Of a stretch of DNA of 64,000 nucleotides, positions 1 to 9,412 are shown piece after piece. Location of the stretch: assembly GCA_963712565.1 (NCBI GenBank), contig CAVQIP010000018.1, positions 183,658 to 247,657 on the forward strand, given 5' to 3'. Under the pieces are notes generated by a model. It worked only from the letters and a program-made list of their open reading frames with translations, had not been told where the DNA came from and searched no databases. Position 1 is the first letter of the stretch, and each line of letters opens with the position of its first letter. The translations under genes and the position numbers were made by a program. Source of the DNA: VAZQ01 sp963712565. Lineage in GTDB: Bacteria > Pseudomonadota > Alphaproteobacteria > Rhizobiales > Xanthobacteraceae.

Positions 1-84
1 TACGCCAGTTGGCCGTTGATCGTCGCGCTCGTGATTGCTCTCGCGCTCTCGTTCTACATGAAGGAGACCTATCCGAAATCGTAG
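1..84 (+). CDS. MFS transporter, C-terminal end only (cut by window edge)
   Basis: The first 27 codons, ending in TAG at 82-84, encode the last transmembrane helix and tail of a transporter. The tail reads ...PLIVALVIALALSF then KETYP, closely matching the end of the next gene (PLMVAIVLALAIAF then RETYP). It is therefore the tail of a tandem paralogue of the complete MFS gene that follows 84 bases later. The rest of the gene lies outside the window, so substrate and start cannot be judged. Confidence 0.8.
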   Translation, partial: YASWPLIVALVIALALSFYMKETYPKS

Positions 85-168
85 GGATGGCCGCAAACCT
101 GCCACTGCGCGATCTCGTGACGCTCGCAGAGTAGCGCCGGTAACTTCGAGCGCCGGAGGATCACGACC

Positions 169-1428
169 ATGGCCATTGATGCCGCAATCAAGCCGGTCGA
201 ACTCGGTGGCGCCCGGGCCTGGTTTGTCTGGGCGCTCGCGGTCGCCTTCGTCGTCTACTACTTCAGCTTCCAAACCGGTTACGCCATCGTCAATCCGAGT
301 GTCGGGAAGGACATTGGCCTCTCGGCAACCCAGGTCGCCCTTGTTGCGGCGGTTTACACCTGGGTCTTTGCGCTGTGCCAGTTTTTCAGCGGCGCCTTGT
401 TGGACCGATTAGGTGCTGGCAAAATCATCCCGATTTCGATCGCATTGGTGACCATCGGCATATTCGTCTTCGCCAATGCGCAAAGCTACGGCACCCTTTT
501 GCTGTCGCAATTGATCATCGCCGTTGGGGCGTGCAGCGGCTTCGTCGGGGCTGGGTATGTTGGCGGCCAGTGGTTCGGCATGGCCAAATTCAGCTTCATG
601 TTTGGTCTTGTCCAGTTTGCCGCTTCGTTTTTTTCCGCCTTTAACCAGAACGTTCTGAGTTTGGGGCTCACACAGTTTTCGTGGCGCGGGCTGTTCAACT
701 TCATCGGATTCTTGGGGATAATCTTGTTCATTCTCGGCGCACTTTTCATCAGAAATCCGGCACCCATCGCGCGCGCTTCCGAGAGCTTCATCGAATTTTT
801 TACCGCAGTACTGAATGGGATGATTGAAGTCGCCAAGATCCCTCACGTATGGGTGGCGTCAGCGTTCGGTGCGCTTTGCTTCGGCGTTATGCTTGGCTTG
901 GGAGTGGTATGGGCTCCCAAGTTGCTGGCAGTGCGCGGATTCGATGCCGCAACTGCCAACTGGTCGGCCTCCCTGCTGTGGCTCGGTCTGGCGGCCGGCT
1001 GCTTTGTGGTTCCCAAATGGTCCGACGTGATTAAGAGTCGCAAATTGCCGATCATCATCTGCACTGTTGTGCAGGCCTTAGCGTTGGCGCTACTGCTCTA
1101 TCTGCCCGAGCTCAACTCAATCGCGGCAATGCTTCTGTGCTTCGCATTTGGGGCTGGCAATGCGGCCCACATGCTCGCGTTCAGCACCGCTGCGGACACG
1201 GTCACGCCGAACCGCATCGGCACCTCGGCAGCGATCGTGAACGGCATCATGTTCATCGTCGGCGGAATCATGATCAGCAGGCCTGGCGTGCGCATCGGCC
1301 TGGGAATTGACGCCGGGATCGAACCCAAATCGCTTGAACTTGCACAGTACGCGGCCCGGCCATTGATGGTGGCGATTGTTCTCGCGCTGGCAATCGCCTT
1401 CGCCATGCGAGAGACGTATCCCAGGTAG
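169..1428 (+). CDS. MFS transporter
   Basis: A 419-residue integral membrane protein with about twelve hydrophobic segments, the normal size and layout of a major facilitator superfamily permease. The loop between helices 2 and 3 reads GALLDRLGAGKIIP, the classic MFS loop motif (GxLxDRxGxxK). A GGAGG ribosome site lies about 9 bases before ATG 169. A paralogue ends just upstream, so two similar carriers probably form one transcription unit. The superfamily moves small solutes by proton or solute coupling. Nothing in the sequence or in the neighbouring phosphoesterase identifies the substrate. Confidence 0.88.
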   Translation: MAIDAAIKPVELGGARAWFVWALAVAFVVYYFSFQTGYAIVNPSVGKDIGLSATQVALVAAVYTWVFALCQFFSGALLDRLGAGKIIPISIALVTIGIFVFANAQSYGTLLLSQLIIAVGACSGFVGAGYVGGQWFGMAKFSFMFGLVQFAASFFSAFNQNVLSLGLTQFSWRGLFNFIGFLGIILFILGALFIRNPAPIARASESFIEFFTAVLNGMIEVAKIPHVWVASAFGALCFGVMLGLGVVWAPKLLAVRGFDAATANWSASLLWLGLAAGCFVVPKWSDVIKSRKLPIIICTVVQALALALLLYLPELNSIAAMLLCFAFGAGNAAHMLAFSTAADTVTPNRIGTSAAIVNGIMFIVGGIMISRPGVRIGLGIDAGIEPKSLELAQYAARPLMVAIVLALAIAFAMRETYPR

Positions 1429-1534
1429 CATTCACCTTGGATACGGTGTCCTTAAATGGACCCTATGCGCCCATTTGCGCCTCCCGCCCGCGGGCACGCC
1501 CCGCGCAAACTCGGACCGACCGCGACCAATCGAG

Positions 1535-3928
1535 CTATTCGCGGTCCATCGGCACGACGAATTCGACCGGATCGTCGGGCGTCGCGCCCGGCGGTAGCAC
1601 CGTGCCGCCGGTTTGCAGGTCGCGCCACTGCAGCGGGCCGTGGATGCCGTTGAGAACGAGAACCACGCGCTTCTTCGATCGTTCGACCCGCACCTCCAGG
1701 AAGCTCTGGAAGAATGGCGCACGGTTGAAATCGAACAAGCCGGACAAGGCCTCGATATGGAACGGCCAGGCCCCGAACCACTTGACCCAGTACCAGAACG
1801 GCTGCTTCCACAGCGGCATCTCGGCGTCCATCTTGGCGCGCAGGCGGTCGGTGCGCGGATAGAACGCCCAGTCGCCGAGGGCGGGCGGTTGTGCAAAGTC
1901 GAGCGCCGTGCCGATACTGAGGTAGGCCCCGCCGCCGCCGTTGACGAAGTGGTGCATCACCTGCGCGGCACCGTCGTTGCCGACCTTCTCCCGGTAATAC
2001 TCGAAGTCGTGGGTATCGCCGGCCATGGCGATCCTGACGTTGTGGCGCGCCAGCAGCCGATAGAGCGCAGCGAAATTTCCCGAGGCTTCCGAGACGTCGA
2101 GGCCTTCGGCGGTCGGGGGAAGATCGTGGCCGCCGGCGAAGCGCGGATGCCCAACGATCGCGATGGTGAACTTGCCGCGGCTGCGGCCGAGCGCGCGCTC
2201 GAGCCATGCCCATTGTCGTTCGTCGACCGTGCGCAGCACGCCGGTGTCGATCGCCAGCAACGCGAAATCGTCGGCCTGCAATTCGAAGAACGGCGCCCGC
2301 TGGGTGCCGACGTCGACGCCGTACTGCCGGCGCAGACGCGCTGCCTCAGCCATCAGCTTGTCGATGCGGCGAGCATTGGTGCTGGTGAGGCCAAGATCGG
2401 CGTCGACGCGCGCTTCCATCGCCGCGCGCGCGGCCTTGGGCTCGAGCAAGTTCGCATTGAACCCTTCGAGCGCATCGTACCAGTCGTGATTGCCGGGGAT
2501 CGCGTAGATCGGCTTGGCGAAGCCCTGGAACGGAAGATAAAAATTGGCCTCGTAGTCATGCATCGATCCGGCGGGATAGATGACGTCGGAGGATATGACG
2601 AGAAACTTCACGTCATCGCGCCGCCCCAGTTCCAGATAGCGCGAGACCAATGAATATTGCGACGCGTCGCCTTCGCCGGTATCGCCGATGACGAGAAAGC
2701 TGAAATCCCCGCCACCTTCCAGGCCGCCGGGGTTGATGCGAAACAGCTCGTCGCCGTCGCCGCCGTAGGCGCGCGCGACCGCGTCGACCATGGCGACGCG
2801 CCAGGGATCGACCCGCAGCTGGGTCATTTTCTGATAGAGGCCGGTCGCCCAGCTTTCGGTGTTGAAATACCAACTGAATCCCCAGATCGGGTTGAAGGCC
2901 ACGAAGAACGCGGTCAGCGGCAGGCCCAGCCGCAGCACGAGGATCAGCGCGGCCGGCAGCGAGCTGCGCGCTTCGCGCAGCCGCATGTTGAAATTGAAGC
3001 GGCTCTCGAGCCAGCGGCCGATGAGCCAATCCGCCGCCGGATTCATTGCTGCGACTTCATCTTTGGCGCCGAACCGCAACGACCAGGCCAAGCGTTCGAG
3101 CGGCCTCGTCAATCGTCTCCACAGCAGGCGCGCCGGAAGCACGAGAAGCGTCGCCAGGACCAGCGTCATCAGCACATCGCCGGCGGTCGCAACGAAGGGA
3201 GAACTGATGCCGAGCAGGGTGTCCCCTATCGGCATCCGGCCGGCGTGGATCGCCAGGAAGACGGCCGCAAGGGTCAACATCCACATGAGATCGGCGGCAC
3301 GCACGGTCTGCGATGCGGTGTCGGCCTCGGCGCGCAAGCGCGCGAAGGTGTCGTTCGGCGGGAAACCGAGACCGGGATCGGGGTGCGCGCCCCGCGCCGC
3401 GACGGCCGCGTCGGGGGTGACGGCTTCGACCGGCGCCATCAGGATTCGCCACCCCGCCGCCGCGACATAGGCGCCGACGACGATGCCGATCGCCCATTCC
3501 GTGCCGATGATATGATTGAGATACCAAAGCAGCGCCGCGCATCCGAGATCGACAAACCCGTTGGCGATCGTCGCAACGCGCTGCGAACGGGGCTTGCGCC
3601 AGACGGTCAGCAGCTTGCCGCAACCGTCGATCAGCAGAATTGCGAGCAGCAGGATCAACAGGCCGCTGAGCACCAGGGCGGAGCTCAGCAACAGGAGGTT
3701 TCCGGCCAGCAGCGCGAGCAGGGACGGCAGGTAGGCGCTCACCTCGGCACGCCGCGGCGAAGCGAACGTGGCGTAGGCCTCCGTCACGCTCAGCGCGATC
3801 AGGGGAATCCCGAGGATCGCCAGCGACCAGCGGCCCGCCGCCACGGGCGCGGCCAGGGCGAACGCTCCCAGCGCCATCAACAAGGCGCCGCCGACGCGCT
3901 TTCTCCAAACCGCGGAAGACTGTGGCAT
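1535..3928 (-). CDS. membrane-anchored metallophosphoesterase with N-terminal HdeD/DUF308-like region
   Basis: A 797-residue protein. The first ~170 residues hold several hydrophobic segments resembling the HdeD/DUF308 membrane module, and further membrane segments lie at ~215-360. A calcineurin-type phosphoesterase domain follows from ~residue 425: IGDTGEGD, SSDVIYPAG, GNHDWYD, GHPRF and GDTHDFEYY supply the usual metal-binding Asp, Asn and His residues. The second motif has SSD where many relatives have GD, but keeps the Asp. The enzyme is probably a membrane-bound phosphohydrolase. Its substrate is unknown and the neighbours do not help. It is transcribed convergently with the MFS gene. 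Confidence 0.82.
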   Translation of the reverse strand: MPQSSAVWRKRVGGALLMALGAFALAAPVAAGRWSLAILGIPLIALSVTEAYATFASPRRAEVSAYLPSLLALLAGNLLLLSSALVLSGLLILLLAILLIDGCGKLLTVWRKPRSQRVATIANGFVDLGCAALLWYLNHIIGTEWAIGIVVGAYVAAAGWRILMAPVEAVTPDAAVAARGAHPDPGLGFPPNDTFARLRAEADTASQTVRAADLMWMLTLAAVFLAIHAGRMPIGDTLLGISSPFVATAGDVLMTLVLATLLVLPARLLWRRLTRPLERLAWSLRFGAKDEVAAMNPAADWLIGRWLESRFNFNMRLREARSSLPAALILVLRLGLPLTAFFVAFNPIWGFSWYFNTESWATGLYQKMTQLRVDPWRVAMVDAVARAYGGDGDELFRINPGGLEGGGDFSFLVIGDTGEGDASQYSLVSRYLELGRRDDVKFLVISSDVIYPAGSMHDYEANFYLPFQGFAKPIYAIPGNHDWYDALEGFNANLLEPKAARAAMEARVDADLGLTSTNARRIDKLMAEAARLRRQYGVDVGTQRAPFFELQADDFALLAIDTGVLRTVDERQWAWLERALGRSRGKFTIAIVGHPRFAGGHDLPPTAEGLDVSEASGNFAALYRLLARHNVRIAMAGDTHDFEYYREKVGNDGAAQVMHHFVNGGGGAYLSIGTALDFAQPPALGDWAFYPRTDRLRAKMDAEMPLWKQPFWYWVKWFGAWPFHIEALSGLFDFNRAPFFQSFLEVRVERSKKRVVLVLNGIHGPLQWRDLQTGGTVLPPGATPDDPVEFVVPMDRE

Positions 3929-3930
3929 TG

Positions 3931-4092
3931 CCGGTCTATGTCGGGAAAATCCTCAATGGTGCCAAGCTAAGCGAGCTTACGGTCGTAACGCAAACAAAGC
4001 CTAGGCCGGTGATCGATCTCAGGGCTGCCAGGACGCTTGGCCTCGATGTGTCGGCCACGCTCATCGTCCGCGCCGACGAGGCGATCGAATAA
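3931..4092 (+). pseudogene. remnant of an ABC transporter substrate-binding protein (C-terminus)
   Basis: Read from 3931 in frame to TAA at 4090-4092, this stretch gives PVYVGKILNGAKLSEL, then PRPVIDLRAARTLGL, then LIVRADEAIE. That is the characteristic C-terminal signature of the ABC_sub_bind family (usual form: YVxKILKGAKPADLPV..., ...INLKTAKALGL..., LLxRADEVIE). There is no start codon or upstream domain; the sequence runs straight into the 5' end of the minus-strand phosphoesterase gene. It is an orphaned 3' fragment left by deletion or rearrangement. Confidence 0.75.
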
Positions 4093-4194
4093 CGCCGGCT
4101 ATTTCCGAAAATGGCCAATGCGATATCCTACAATCCGGCGCCGCCCAGGGAACCGAATGCATCTGGACGAACGTGATCAAGCGAACCTGATCCC

Positions 4195-5280
4195 ATGAAA
4201 CCCTCCATCCATTGGCTGCTCGTTTTCATTCCGGTCGCCGTGATTCTCGATCACGCCGGCAATGTGCCGCCCCCGGTGATCTTCTTTTCCGCGGCGTTGG
4301 CCATCATGCCGATCGCGGTCGTGATCGTGCGGTCGACCGAACAGATCGCCATGCGGACCGGCGACGCCGTGGGCGGTTTGCTCAACGCCACCTTCGGCAA
4401 CGCGCCGGAGCTGATCATCGCGCTGGTCGCGCTCAAGGCCGGTTATCCGGACATGGTGCGCGCTTCGATCATCGGCGCCATCCTCGCCAACCTGCTGCTG
4501 GCCTTGGGCATTGCATTCTTTCTCGGCGGCCTCCGCTACCGGGACCAGAAGTACAATCCGGCGGCCGCACGCATCTACAGCTCGATGATGCTGTTGGCCG
4601 CGGCCAGCCTCGCCGTGCCGAGCGCGTTCAGCCGCTACTTCGCGCCGGAAGGCACGATACCGCAGGAAGAGCTGCTCGGTGTCGGAATCGCCGGCCTGTT
4701 GCTGCTGACGTACGGGCTTTACCTGTTGTTCTCGCTCAAGACGCATCGCGGCGCGTTCGCGAGCGTCGACGCAGGCGAGGACGAATCGCACGACGACGGC
4801 AAACGCTGGAGCATGCCGCGCGCCGTCTTCAGCCTCGCCGGCGCATCGGTGTTGGCGGCTTGGATGAGCGAAATTCTGGTGGGCGTTGCGGAAGGCACCG
4901 GCAAAGCGCTCGGCATGTCGCAAATTTTCATCGGCATCGTGTTCCTGGCGATCATCGGCGGCGCCGCCGAGAGCTTATCCGCCATCGCCTTGGCGCGGAA
5001 GGACAAGATGGATTTGTCCGTGGGCATCGCCCTCGGAAGCTCGATTCAGATCGCGTTGTTCGTTGCACCCATGCTGGTGTTCGCGAGCTACCTGATTGGG
5101 CCGCAGCCGCTGGAACTTTCATTCGGCCGCGCGGAAGTGGGCTCGCTCTTCATCGGCGTATTCATCGGCACGATTGTTTGCGGGGACGGCCATTCCAACT
5201 GGTTCAAAGGCGTCCAGCTTGTGACGGTCTACATCGTCATCGCGGCGATGTTCTATTTCATACCGGAACTGAATCAGTGA
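4195..5280 (+). CDS. cax: Ca2+/H+ antiporter (Cax family)
   Basis: A 361-residue membrane protein of the CaCA superfamily with about eleven hydrophobic helices in two inverted halves. The two ion-binding alpha repeats are visible: GLLNATFGNAPELIIALVAL at ~61-80, and GGAAESLSAIALARKDKMD followed by LGSSIQIALF at ~259-290. Both carry the essential Glu of the NAxGNxxE-type motifs. Length fits bacterial Cax/ChaA proteins. It should export calcium, or similar divalent cations, in exchange for protons across the inner membrane. An acidic/His cluster at ~190-200 in the central loop resembles the usual regulatory loop. Confidence 0.93.
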   Translation: MKPSIHWLLVFIPVAVILDHAGNVPPPVIFFSAALAIMPIAVVIVRSTEQIAMRTGDAVGGLLNATFGNAPELIIALVALKAGYPDMVRASIIGAILANLLLALGIAFFLGGLRYRDQKYNPAAARIYSSMMLLAAASLAVPSAFSRYFAPEGTIPQEELLGVGIAGLLLLTYGLYLLFSLKTHRGAFASVDAGEDESHDDGKRWSMPRAVFSLAGASVLAAWMSEILVGVAEGTGKALGMSQIFIGIVFLAIIGGAAESLSAIALARKDKMDLSVGIALGSSIQIALFVAPMLVFASYLIGPQPLELSFGRAEVGSLFIGVFIGTIVCGDGHSNWFKGVQLVTVYIVIAAMFYFIPELNQ

Positions 5281-5321
5281 CTGCAAAGTCACGGATACAC
5301 GCGCCAAGGGTACGCGCCGAC

Positions 5322-5342
5322 ATGCCGGCTTGTAGCCGGCAT
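5322..5342. terminator. hairpin between convergent genes
   Basis: Perfect 9-bp inverted repeat ATGCCGGCT / AGCCGGCAT with a 3-base loop, 42 bases after the cax stop and 53 bases past the 3' end of the channel gene. There is no T-run on either strand, so Rho-independent function is only possible. The position suits a bidirectional terminator. Confidence 0.4.
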
Positions 5343-5395
5343 AGGCGTCTCACTGAAATAGCCGAGGAGCGGTGAGGCCAAGACTCGCCTCCGTA

Positions 5396-5854
5396 TCATG
5401 ACCCGTTCCTTCGCATTTGGGTTTGCCGCTCGTCCGCGGCGTCGAGTATCTCCGTTCTCCGCAGCACGTCGAAAATGACGGCGGTCGACCAGCCGAACAA
5501 CAACACGCCATTCATGGCCGTCATCGGGCCGAGCAGCCGCCAGCGCTCCACCGGCGTTACGTCGCCGTAGCCGAGCGTCGTGTAGTTCACGAAGGCAAAA
5601 TACACGAGATTGGCGCCGGCAGGCGCCGCATCGGTGAGCGCGTAAGCCAGCGCCCAGACGATCACTTCCAAGACATGGGCGACCATCAGGACCGAGACGG
5701 TCGCAACCATGACGGCGATCAATTGCAGCGATTGCCGCGGCGTGTCCTGTGCGCGTGCCCTATGCGCCACCCGGACCACCGCGGTCATCACCAATGCATG
5801 GATGCCGATGGTACAGGCGCTGACTACGGCACCCACGAGAAATTGGCGCAACAT
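5396..5854 (-). CDS. two-TM ion channel (potassium channel pore domain)
   Basis: A 152-residue protein with a pore loop ending in the K+ selectivity filter TLGYGD at residues 93-98. It has hydrophobic helices at ~5-30, 45-65 and 105-130, so it resembles the small Ion_trans_2 channels that lack a ligand-binding tail. A longer reading to 5914 exists, but ATG 5854 has a strong AGGAGG seven bases upstream and opens directly into the first membrane helix, so that start is preferred. It probably forms a tetrameric K+ channel in the inner membrane. Gating cannot be inferred. Confidence 0.85.
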   Translation of the reverse strand: MLRQFLVGAVVSACTIGIHALVMTAVVRVAHRARAQDTPRQSLQLIAVMVATVSVLMVAHVLEVIVWALAYALTDAAPAGANLVYFAFVNYTTLGYGDVTPVERWRLLGPMTAMNGVLLFGWSTAVIFDVLRRTEILDAADERQTQMRRNGS

Positions 5855-6022
5855 GACTGTGCCTCCTGCAATGCGTCGCATGGTGTCCAGGCCGGACGGA
5901 CGTGGATGCCTCATGCCTTGATGTTCCGGCGCGGTGGCGTCGAGCGGCGTGAGCTCGTGGGCATAAGAGCCGATGCCGGGAGACCAAGCTCGACCGCCGG
6001 CTTCTCGTCAAGGCTCGCCGTG

Positions 6023-6127
6023 CTAGAGCATGATCCCGAAAAGTGGGTACCGGTTTTCGGAAAAGATCATGCTCCAACAATAAGCTAGAACGGGATGACG
6101 ATTCGAAGAAAAGTCATCCCGCTCTAG
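6023..6127. repeat. composite twin-palindrome intergenic repeat
   Basis: CTAG-bounded element of two palindromes. The first is GAGCATGATC (6026-6035) with GATCATGCTC (6065-6074), nesting CCGAAAA/TTTTCGG. The second is CGGGATGAC (6091-6099) with GTCATCCCG (6113-6121). They are joined by a linker containing AACAATAAG, the same linker found in the element at 9528-9692. It lies between the 3' end of the BASS gene and the 5' side of the channel gene. Confidence 0.75.
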
Positions 6128-6146
6128 GTCTACGCGCGCGGCAGGC

Positions 6147-7049
6147 TCAGCCCTGAGAGCGAGAGCTTTTCGTCGCGCGGCCCAAGCGGCGCGCCATCTT
6201 ATCCGAACGACCCCAGCAGAGCGCCACCAACAACGATCCAAACACCTCCACGATTCCGTAGGCCAAGGCGGCGGAGACGGCGGGAGTGCCGGCGAAATTT
6301 CCAGTCGCGATGACTAGGCCGACCCCGACGTTCCGCAGCGAGGTCGTCAGCGCCATGGTCTTGCGGTTATCGCGCCCGGGACCGCCTGTCAGCCAGCCGA
6401 TGGCGAGGCTCGCGACCAGCAAGAGCAACATTCCGACGAATCCCTTCAGGCGGATCTCCGTCAGCATCCGGAACTGGCTGGCCAAGATGAGTGCCGCGAC
6501 GCTGAGGTTCAAGACCTTGCTGACAAGCTCGAATGGACGGAGCAGCCGATCCGCAAGCTGCGGACGCCAATGTTTCACCAGGAGCCCGAGCAGCAAGGGC
6601 AGCAACTGCGTGCTGAGCAGGGCGGCCAGCATCGCCATCAAATCAATGCGCGGCGCTTCGCCGCCGGACACCCACGGCAGCAGCAGGTGCAACAAGGCCG
6701 GCGAAACAATCGCCGACGATCCCGCCAGAATCACCATCAGGCCGACCGCCGCGGTGGCGTTTGCGCGCGCGATTCCCGCAAGCGGCGGGCCGTAAGGCGC
6801 GCCGGGACAGACCGCGAGAATGAGAAAGCCGGCGGCCACCATTGGAGCGGCCTCGAACAAAATGAGCAGAGCGACGGCGATGGCCGGGACGAACAGATAA
6901 TTGGCCGCCACGGCCCGCGCGACCAGTCGCCAGTTCCGGGCGGTGTGGATGAGCTCGGCGAACGTCGCTCGAAACCCGATCAGCACCATCATCTCGACGA
7001 GTGTGATCGTGACGAGAATATTGATCAGTCGGTCGAGGGACATCCCCAT
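6147..7049 (-). CDS. bile acid:sodium symporter (BASS/SBF) family transporter
   Basis: A 300-residue membrane protein with about nine hydrophobic helices. Family features include the N-terminal helix after MSLDRLINILV, the CPGAPYGPPLAGIARAN stretch at ~81-97 corresponding to the first discontinuous-helix region, and MALTTSLRNVGVGLVIA near residue 230. SBF proteins carry organic anions with sodium, but substrates in bacteria are mostly undefined. The start may be two codons downstream (MSLDR...), as in the broken copy of this N-terminus at 23.5-23.7 kb. The gene is followed by a palindromic repeat that may end transcription. Confidence 0.82.
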   Translation of the reverse strand: MGMSLDRLINILVTITLVEMMVLIGFRATFAELIHTARNWRLVARAVAANYLFVPAIAVALLILFEAAPMVAAGFLILAVCPGAPYGPPLAGIARANATAAVGLMVILAGSSAIVSPALLHLLLPWVSGGEAPRIDLMAMLAALLSTQLLPLLLGLLVKHWRPQLADRLLRPFELVSKVLNLSVAALILASQFRMLTEIRLKGFVGMLLLLVASLAIGWLTGGPGRDNRKTMALTTSLRNVGVGLVIATGNFAGTPAVSAALAYGIVEVFGSLLVALCWGRSDKMARRLGRATKSSRSQG

Positions 7050-7212
7050 CGTCGCCAGCCGGAGGTCCGATCAATGGCCGCGCCGCGCGGCGTCGGGGCC
7101 GTTCTCTCGCGACATCGAAAGTCGACGGCTGTTGACCGCAGCAAACGCGGCGCCAATACGCAAGATGGAGCCTTGCCGAGAACGACAAAAACTCGTCCGG
7201 CCATCCGTTCGC

Positions 7213-8514
7213 TCAAGGGTCCCCCGCCGACATCGATGCGAGGAGAGCGTCGGGCCGCCGCCGGGAAAGACCGAGCCCTTGCGGGTCTTCTTGCAGCGCC
7301 TTGACCTTATCCTCGGAATCGAGCGACGAACGCTCGATGACCAGATCGAGGTGTTTGAGATATCGCCGCACCGCTTCGGCGCGGGCGGCGATCGTTGTGC
7401 TCTCCGCCAGACCGGTGAGTGCCGCTCGCAGTCGGCGCATCACCTGGATCGAGCTCATGCCGAATTGACGGATTTCGTCGAAGGCAAGGGTCAGATAGTC
7501 GTCCCATGTCGGCATGGGAACGACGAGCCGCAAGACGCCGTCCGAGTCCCTGGCGAAGCCTGCATCCAAATCGCGTCGAACGAGGCGACGCAGGAGATCC
7601 TCGATCTGATCGATGGCCTGCACCGCGGTCGTCGGATCGTTGACAGCGGGAGATAGCGCCTTGATGGCGATGTCGACGAGCAGGCGAATGGGATATTTCG
7701 GGTCTTGCCGGAATGTGCGTTCGATGTCGAGATGAACCGCCCGCATCACATCCTTCTCCGCGAGCTTGCCTTTTGCGCCGTGGATGCGCAGCACAATGCT
7801 GCCGTCGACGAGGGTGTCGCCGACGGCGCACGCCAGCACGATGACCGCTCCGCTCTGTCGTGCCTGCCGGACCAAGGCATCGGTGTTCAGCTCGGCGATC
7901 GTTCGCGGACGCCCGGAATACACGAGGGTCTGCGAAACCGGGCCGAACCGAGCACCTTCGGCGGATTCGATTCCGCGCTTCCACTCGGCCGCCGGTCGCT
8001 CGTCGAGACGCCGGAACATGTCGCGAATGACCTCGCGGCCTTTGTCGCCGACTAGCTGAAGCACCCTCGTGATCTGCAGGTCGGTCAGCCGCTGCACCAG
8101 CCGGGCGAACAGCAGCATGCTATAGACCAGCATGACCGCCACAAGTAGGGTGGAAAACAGCGGCACTGTCCCGGATCGGCCCCGATCGATCCATGCGAGC
8201 GTGAAGAGGGCATAGATGAACGTGGCGGCGAAGGCCCCGAGCGAATGAAACAGCACGCGATCGCGCGCAAACCAAAGCACCAGCCGCGGGGAGTAGGCGA
8301 TCGCGCTGAATTGCACCATGACGAAGGCCATGGCGAATACGACCCCGGTCAGCGCCATCATCCCCGAAGCCGCGGCCGAAAGACATGCCTGCGCCGAGGC
8401 AACCGATAAATTGAAAGTGTAGGACGGCAGGTATGCCTGCTCGATTCGCGGCAGCGCGAGCCCGCAGACGACGCTTCCGGCCACGTAGATCATCGGTGTG
8501 AGCCAAAGAGGCAT
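7213..8514 (-). CDS. DUF2254 family membrane protein
   Basis: A 433-residue protein. The N-terminal third has four hydrophobic helices (roughly residues 5-25, 40-75, 90-110 and 120-145). The rest is a soluble region containing ALSPAVNDPTTAVQAIDQI at ~290-308, a highly recognisable DUF2254 signature. Length and architecture match the family, whose molecular function is not established. It is upstream on the same strand as the BASS gene, about 160 bases away, so co-transcription is possible. PPK2 lies upstream on the same strand. Confidence 0.85.
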   Translation of the reverse strand: MPLWLTPMIYVAGSVVCGLALPRIEQAYLPSYTFNLSVASAQACLSAAASGMMALTGVVFAMAFVMVQFSAIAYSPRLVLWFARDRVLFHSLGAFAATFIYALFTLAWIDRGRSGTVPLFSTLLVAVMLVYSMLLFARLVQRLTDLQITRVLQLVGDKGREVIRDMFRRLDERPAAEWKRGIESAEGARFGPVSQTLVYSGRPRTIAELNTDALVRQARQSGAVIVLACAVGDTLVDGSIVLRIHGAKGKLAEKDVMRAVHLDIERTFRQDPKYPIRLLVDIAIKALSPAVNDPTTAVQAIDQIEDLLRRLVRRDLDAGFARDSDGVLRLVVPMPTWDDYLTLAFDEIRQFGMSSIQVMRRLRAALTGLAESTTIAARAEAVRRYLKHLDLVIERSSLDSEDKVKALQEDPQGLGLSRRRPDALLASMSAGDP

Positions 8515-8596
8515 CGGCTATCGCTCTCCCGGGTGGCCGCGCGGTCGCTCGCCGGCTCGTTGCGGCATTGCGGTCTTACCGCTCAATCGATGACGG

Positions 8597-9412
8597 TCAG
8601 TATCGCTCCGGAACGAGCTTCCTCTCCTTCAGCGACGCCTGATCATCATATTTGCCCTTGTCCGAGCGCTTGGGCAACTTGACCTTCGCCCGCGACACCT
8701 TCTGGAACGGGATCTGCTTCAGGATATGGGAGATGCAGTTGAGCCGCGCCCGCCGCTTGTCGTCGGAGCGCACGATGTACCAGGGCGCGTGCTTGCTGTC
8801 CGTCTTCTCCAGCATCATGTCGCGCGCGCGCGAGTAGTCGTACCAGCGCCGATACGACTCCAGGTCCATCGGGCTCAGTTTCCACTGCCGCAGCGGGTCG
8901 TCGATGCGCGCCGAAAACCGTCGTTCCTGCTCGTCCTTGCCGACCTCGAGCCAGATCTTGATGAGGGTAATGCCGCCATCGACAATGTATTTCTCGACTT
9001 GCGGGCAAAGCTCGAGAAAGCGGCGGTGCTGCTGCTCGCTGCAAAATCCCATGACGTATTCGACGCCGGCGCGGTTGTACCAGCTGCGGTCGAAGATGAC
9101 GATCTCGCCCGCCGCCGGGAACCGCCCGATATAGCGCTGCATGAACAATTGCGTCTTTTCCCGGTCCGAAGGCGCCGGCAGCGCCACGGTGCGAAAGATG
9201 CGCGGACTCACGCGCTCGGTGATGGCCTTGATGGTGCCGCCCTTGCCGGCGGCATCGCGGCCCTCGAACACGATGATGACCCGCGCTCCCTCGGCTTTGA
9301 CCCAATCCTGCAAGCGGCAAAGTTCGACCTGCAGCTTGCCCAGTTCCTTCTCGTAGGCTTTGCGCTTCATCTTGGTCTTGGCATTGCTGCCAGCCGTCCG
9401 TTTCAAGGCCAT
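8597..9412 (-). CDS. ppk2: polyphosphate kinase 2
   Basis: A 271-residue cytosolic kinase. GRDAAGKGG at residues 51-59 is the Walker A loop, IVIFDRSWYNRAG at ~104-116 is the Walker B/lid-proximal motif, and MQRYIGRFPAAGE and RRWYDYSRARDMM are typical of PPK2. The family transfers phosphate between polyphosphate and nucleoside diphosphates, usually making GTP or ATP. The N-terminus is lysine-rich and an alternative start exists at Met15. It adjoins an island of substrate-level ATP production (ackA, pflB), which suggests energy buffering under low oxygen; that link is inference. Confidence 0.93.
   Translation of the reverse strand: MALKRTAGSNAKTKMKRKAYEKELGKLQVELCRLQDWVKAEGARVIIVFEGRDAAGKGGTIKAITERVSPRIFRTVALPAPSDREKTQLFMQRYIGRFPAAGEIVIFDRSWYNRAGVEYVMGFCSEQQHRRFLELCPQVEKYIVDGGITLIKIWLEVGKDEQERRFSARIDDPLRQWKLSPMDLESYRRWYDYSRARDMMLEKTDSKHAPWYIVRSDDKRRARLNCISHILKQIPFQKVSRAKVKLPKRSDKGKYDDQASLKERKLVPERY

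Noticed and set aside
409..846. Minus-strand frames inside the MFS gene
   Set aside because: They are shorter, overlap each other and lack motifs, whereas the plus-strand MFS protein is complete.
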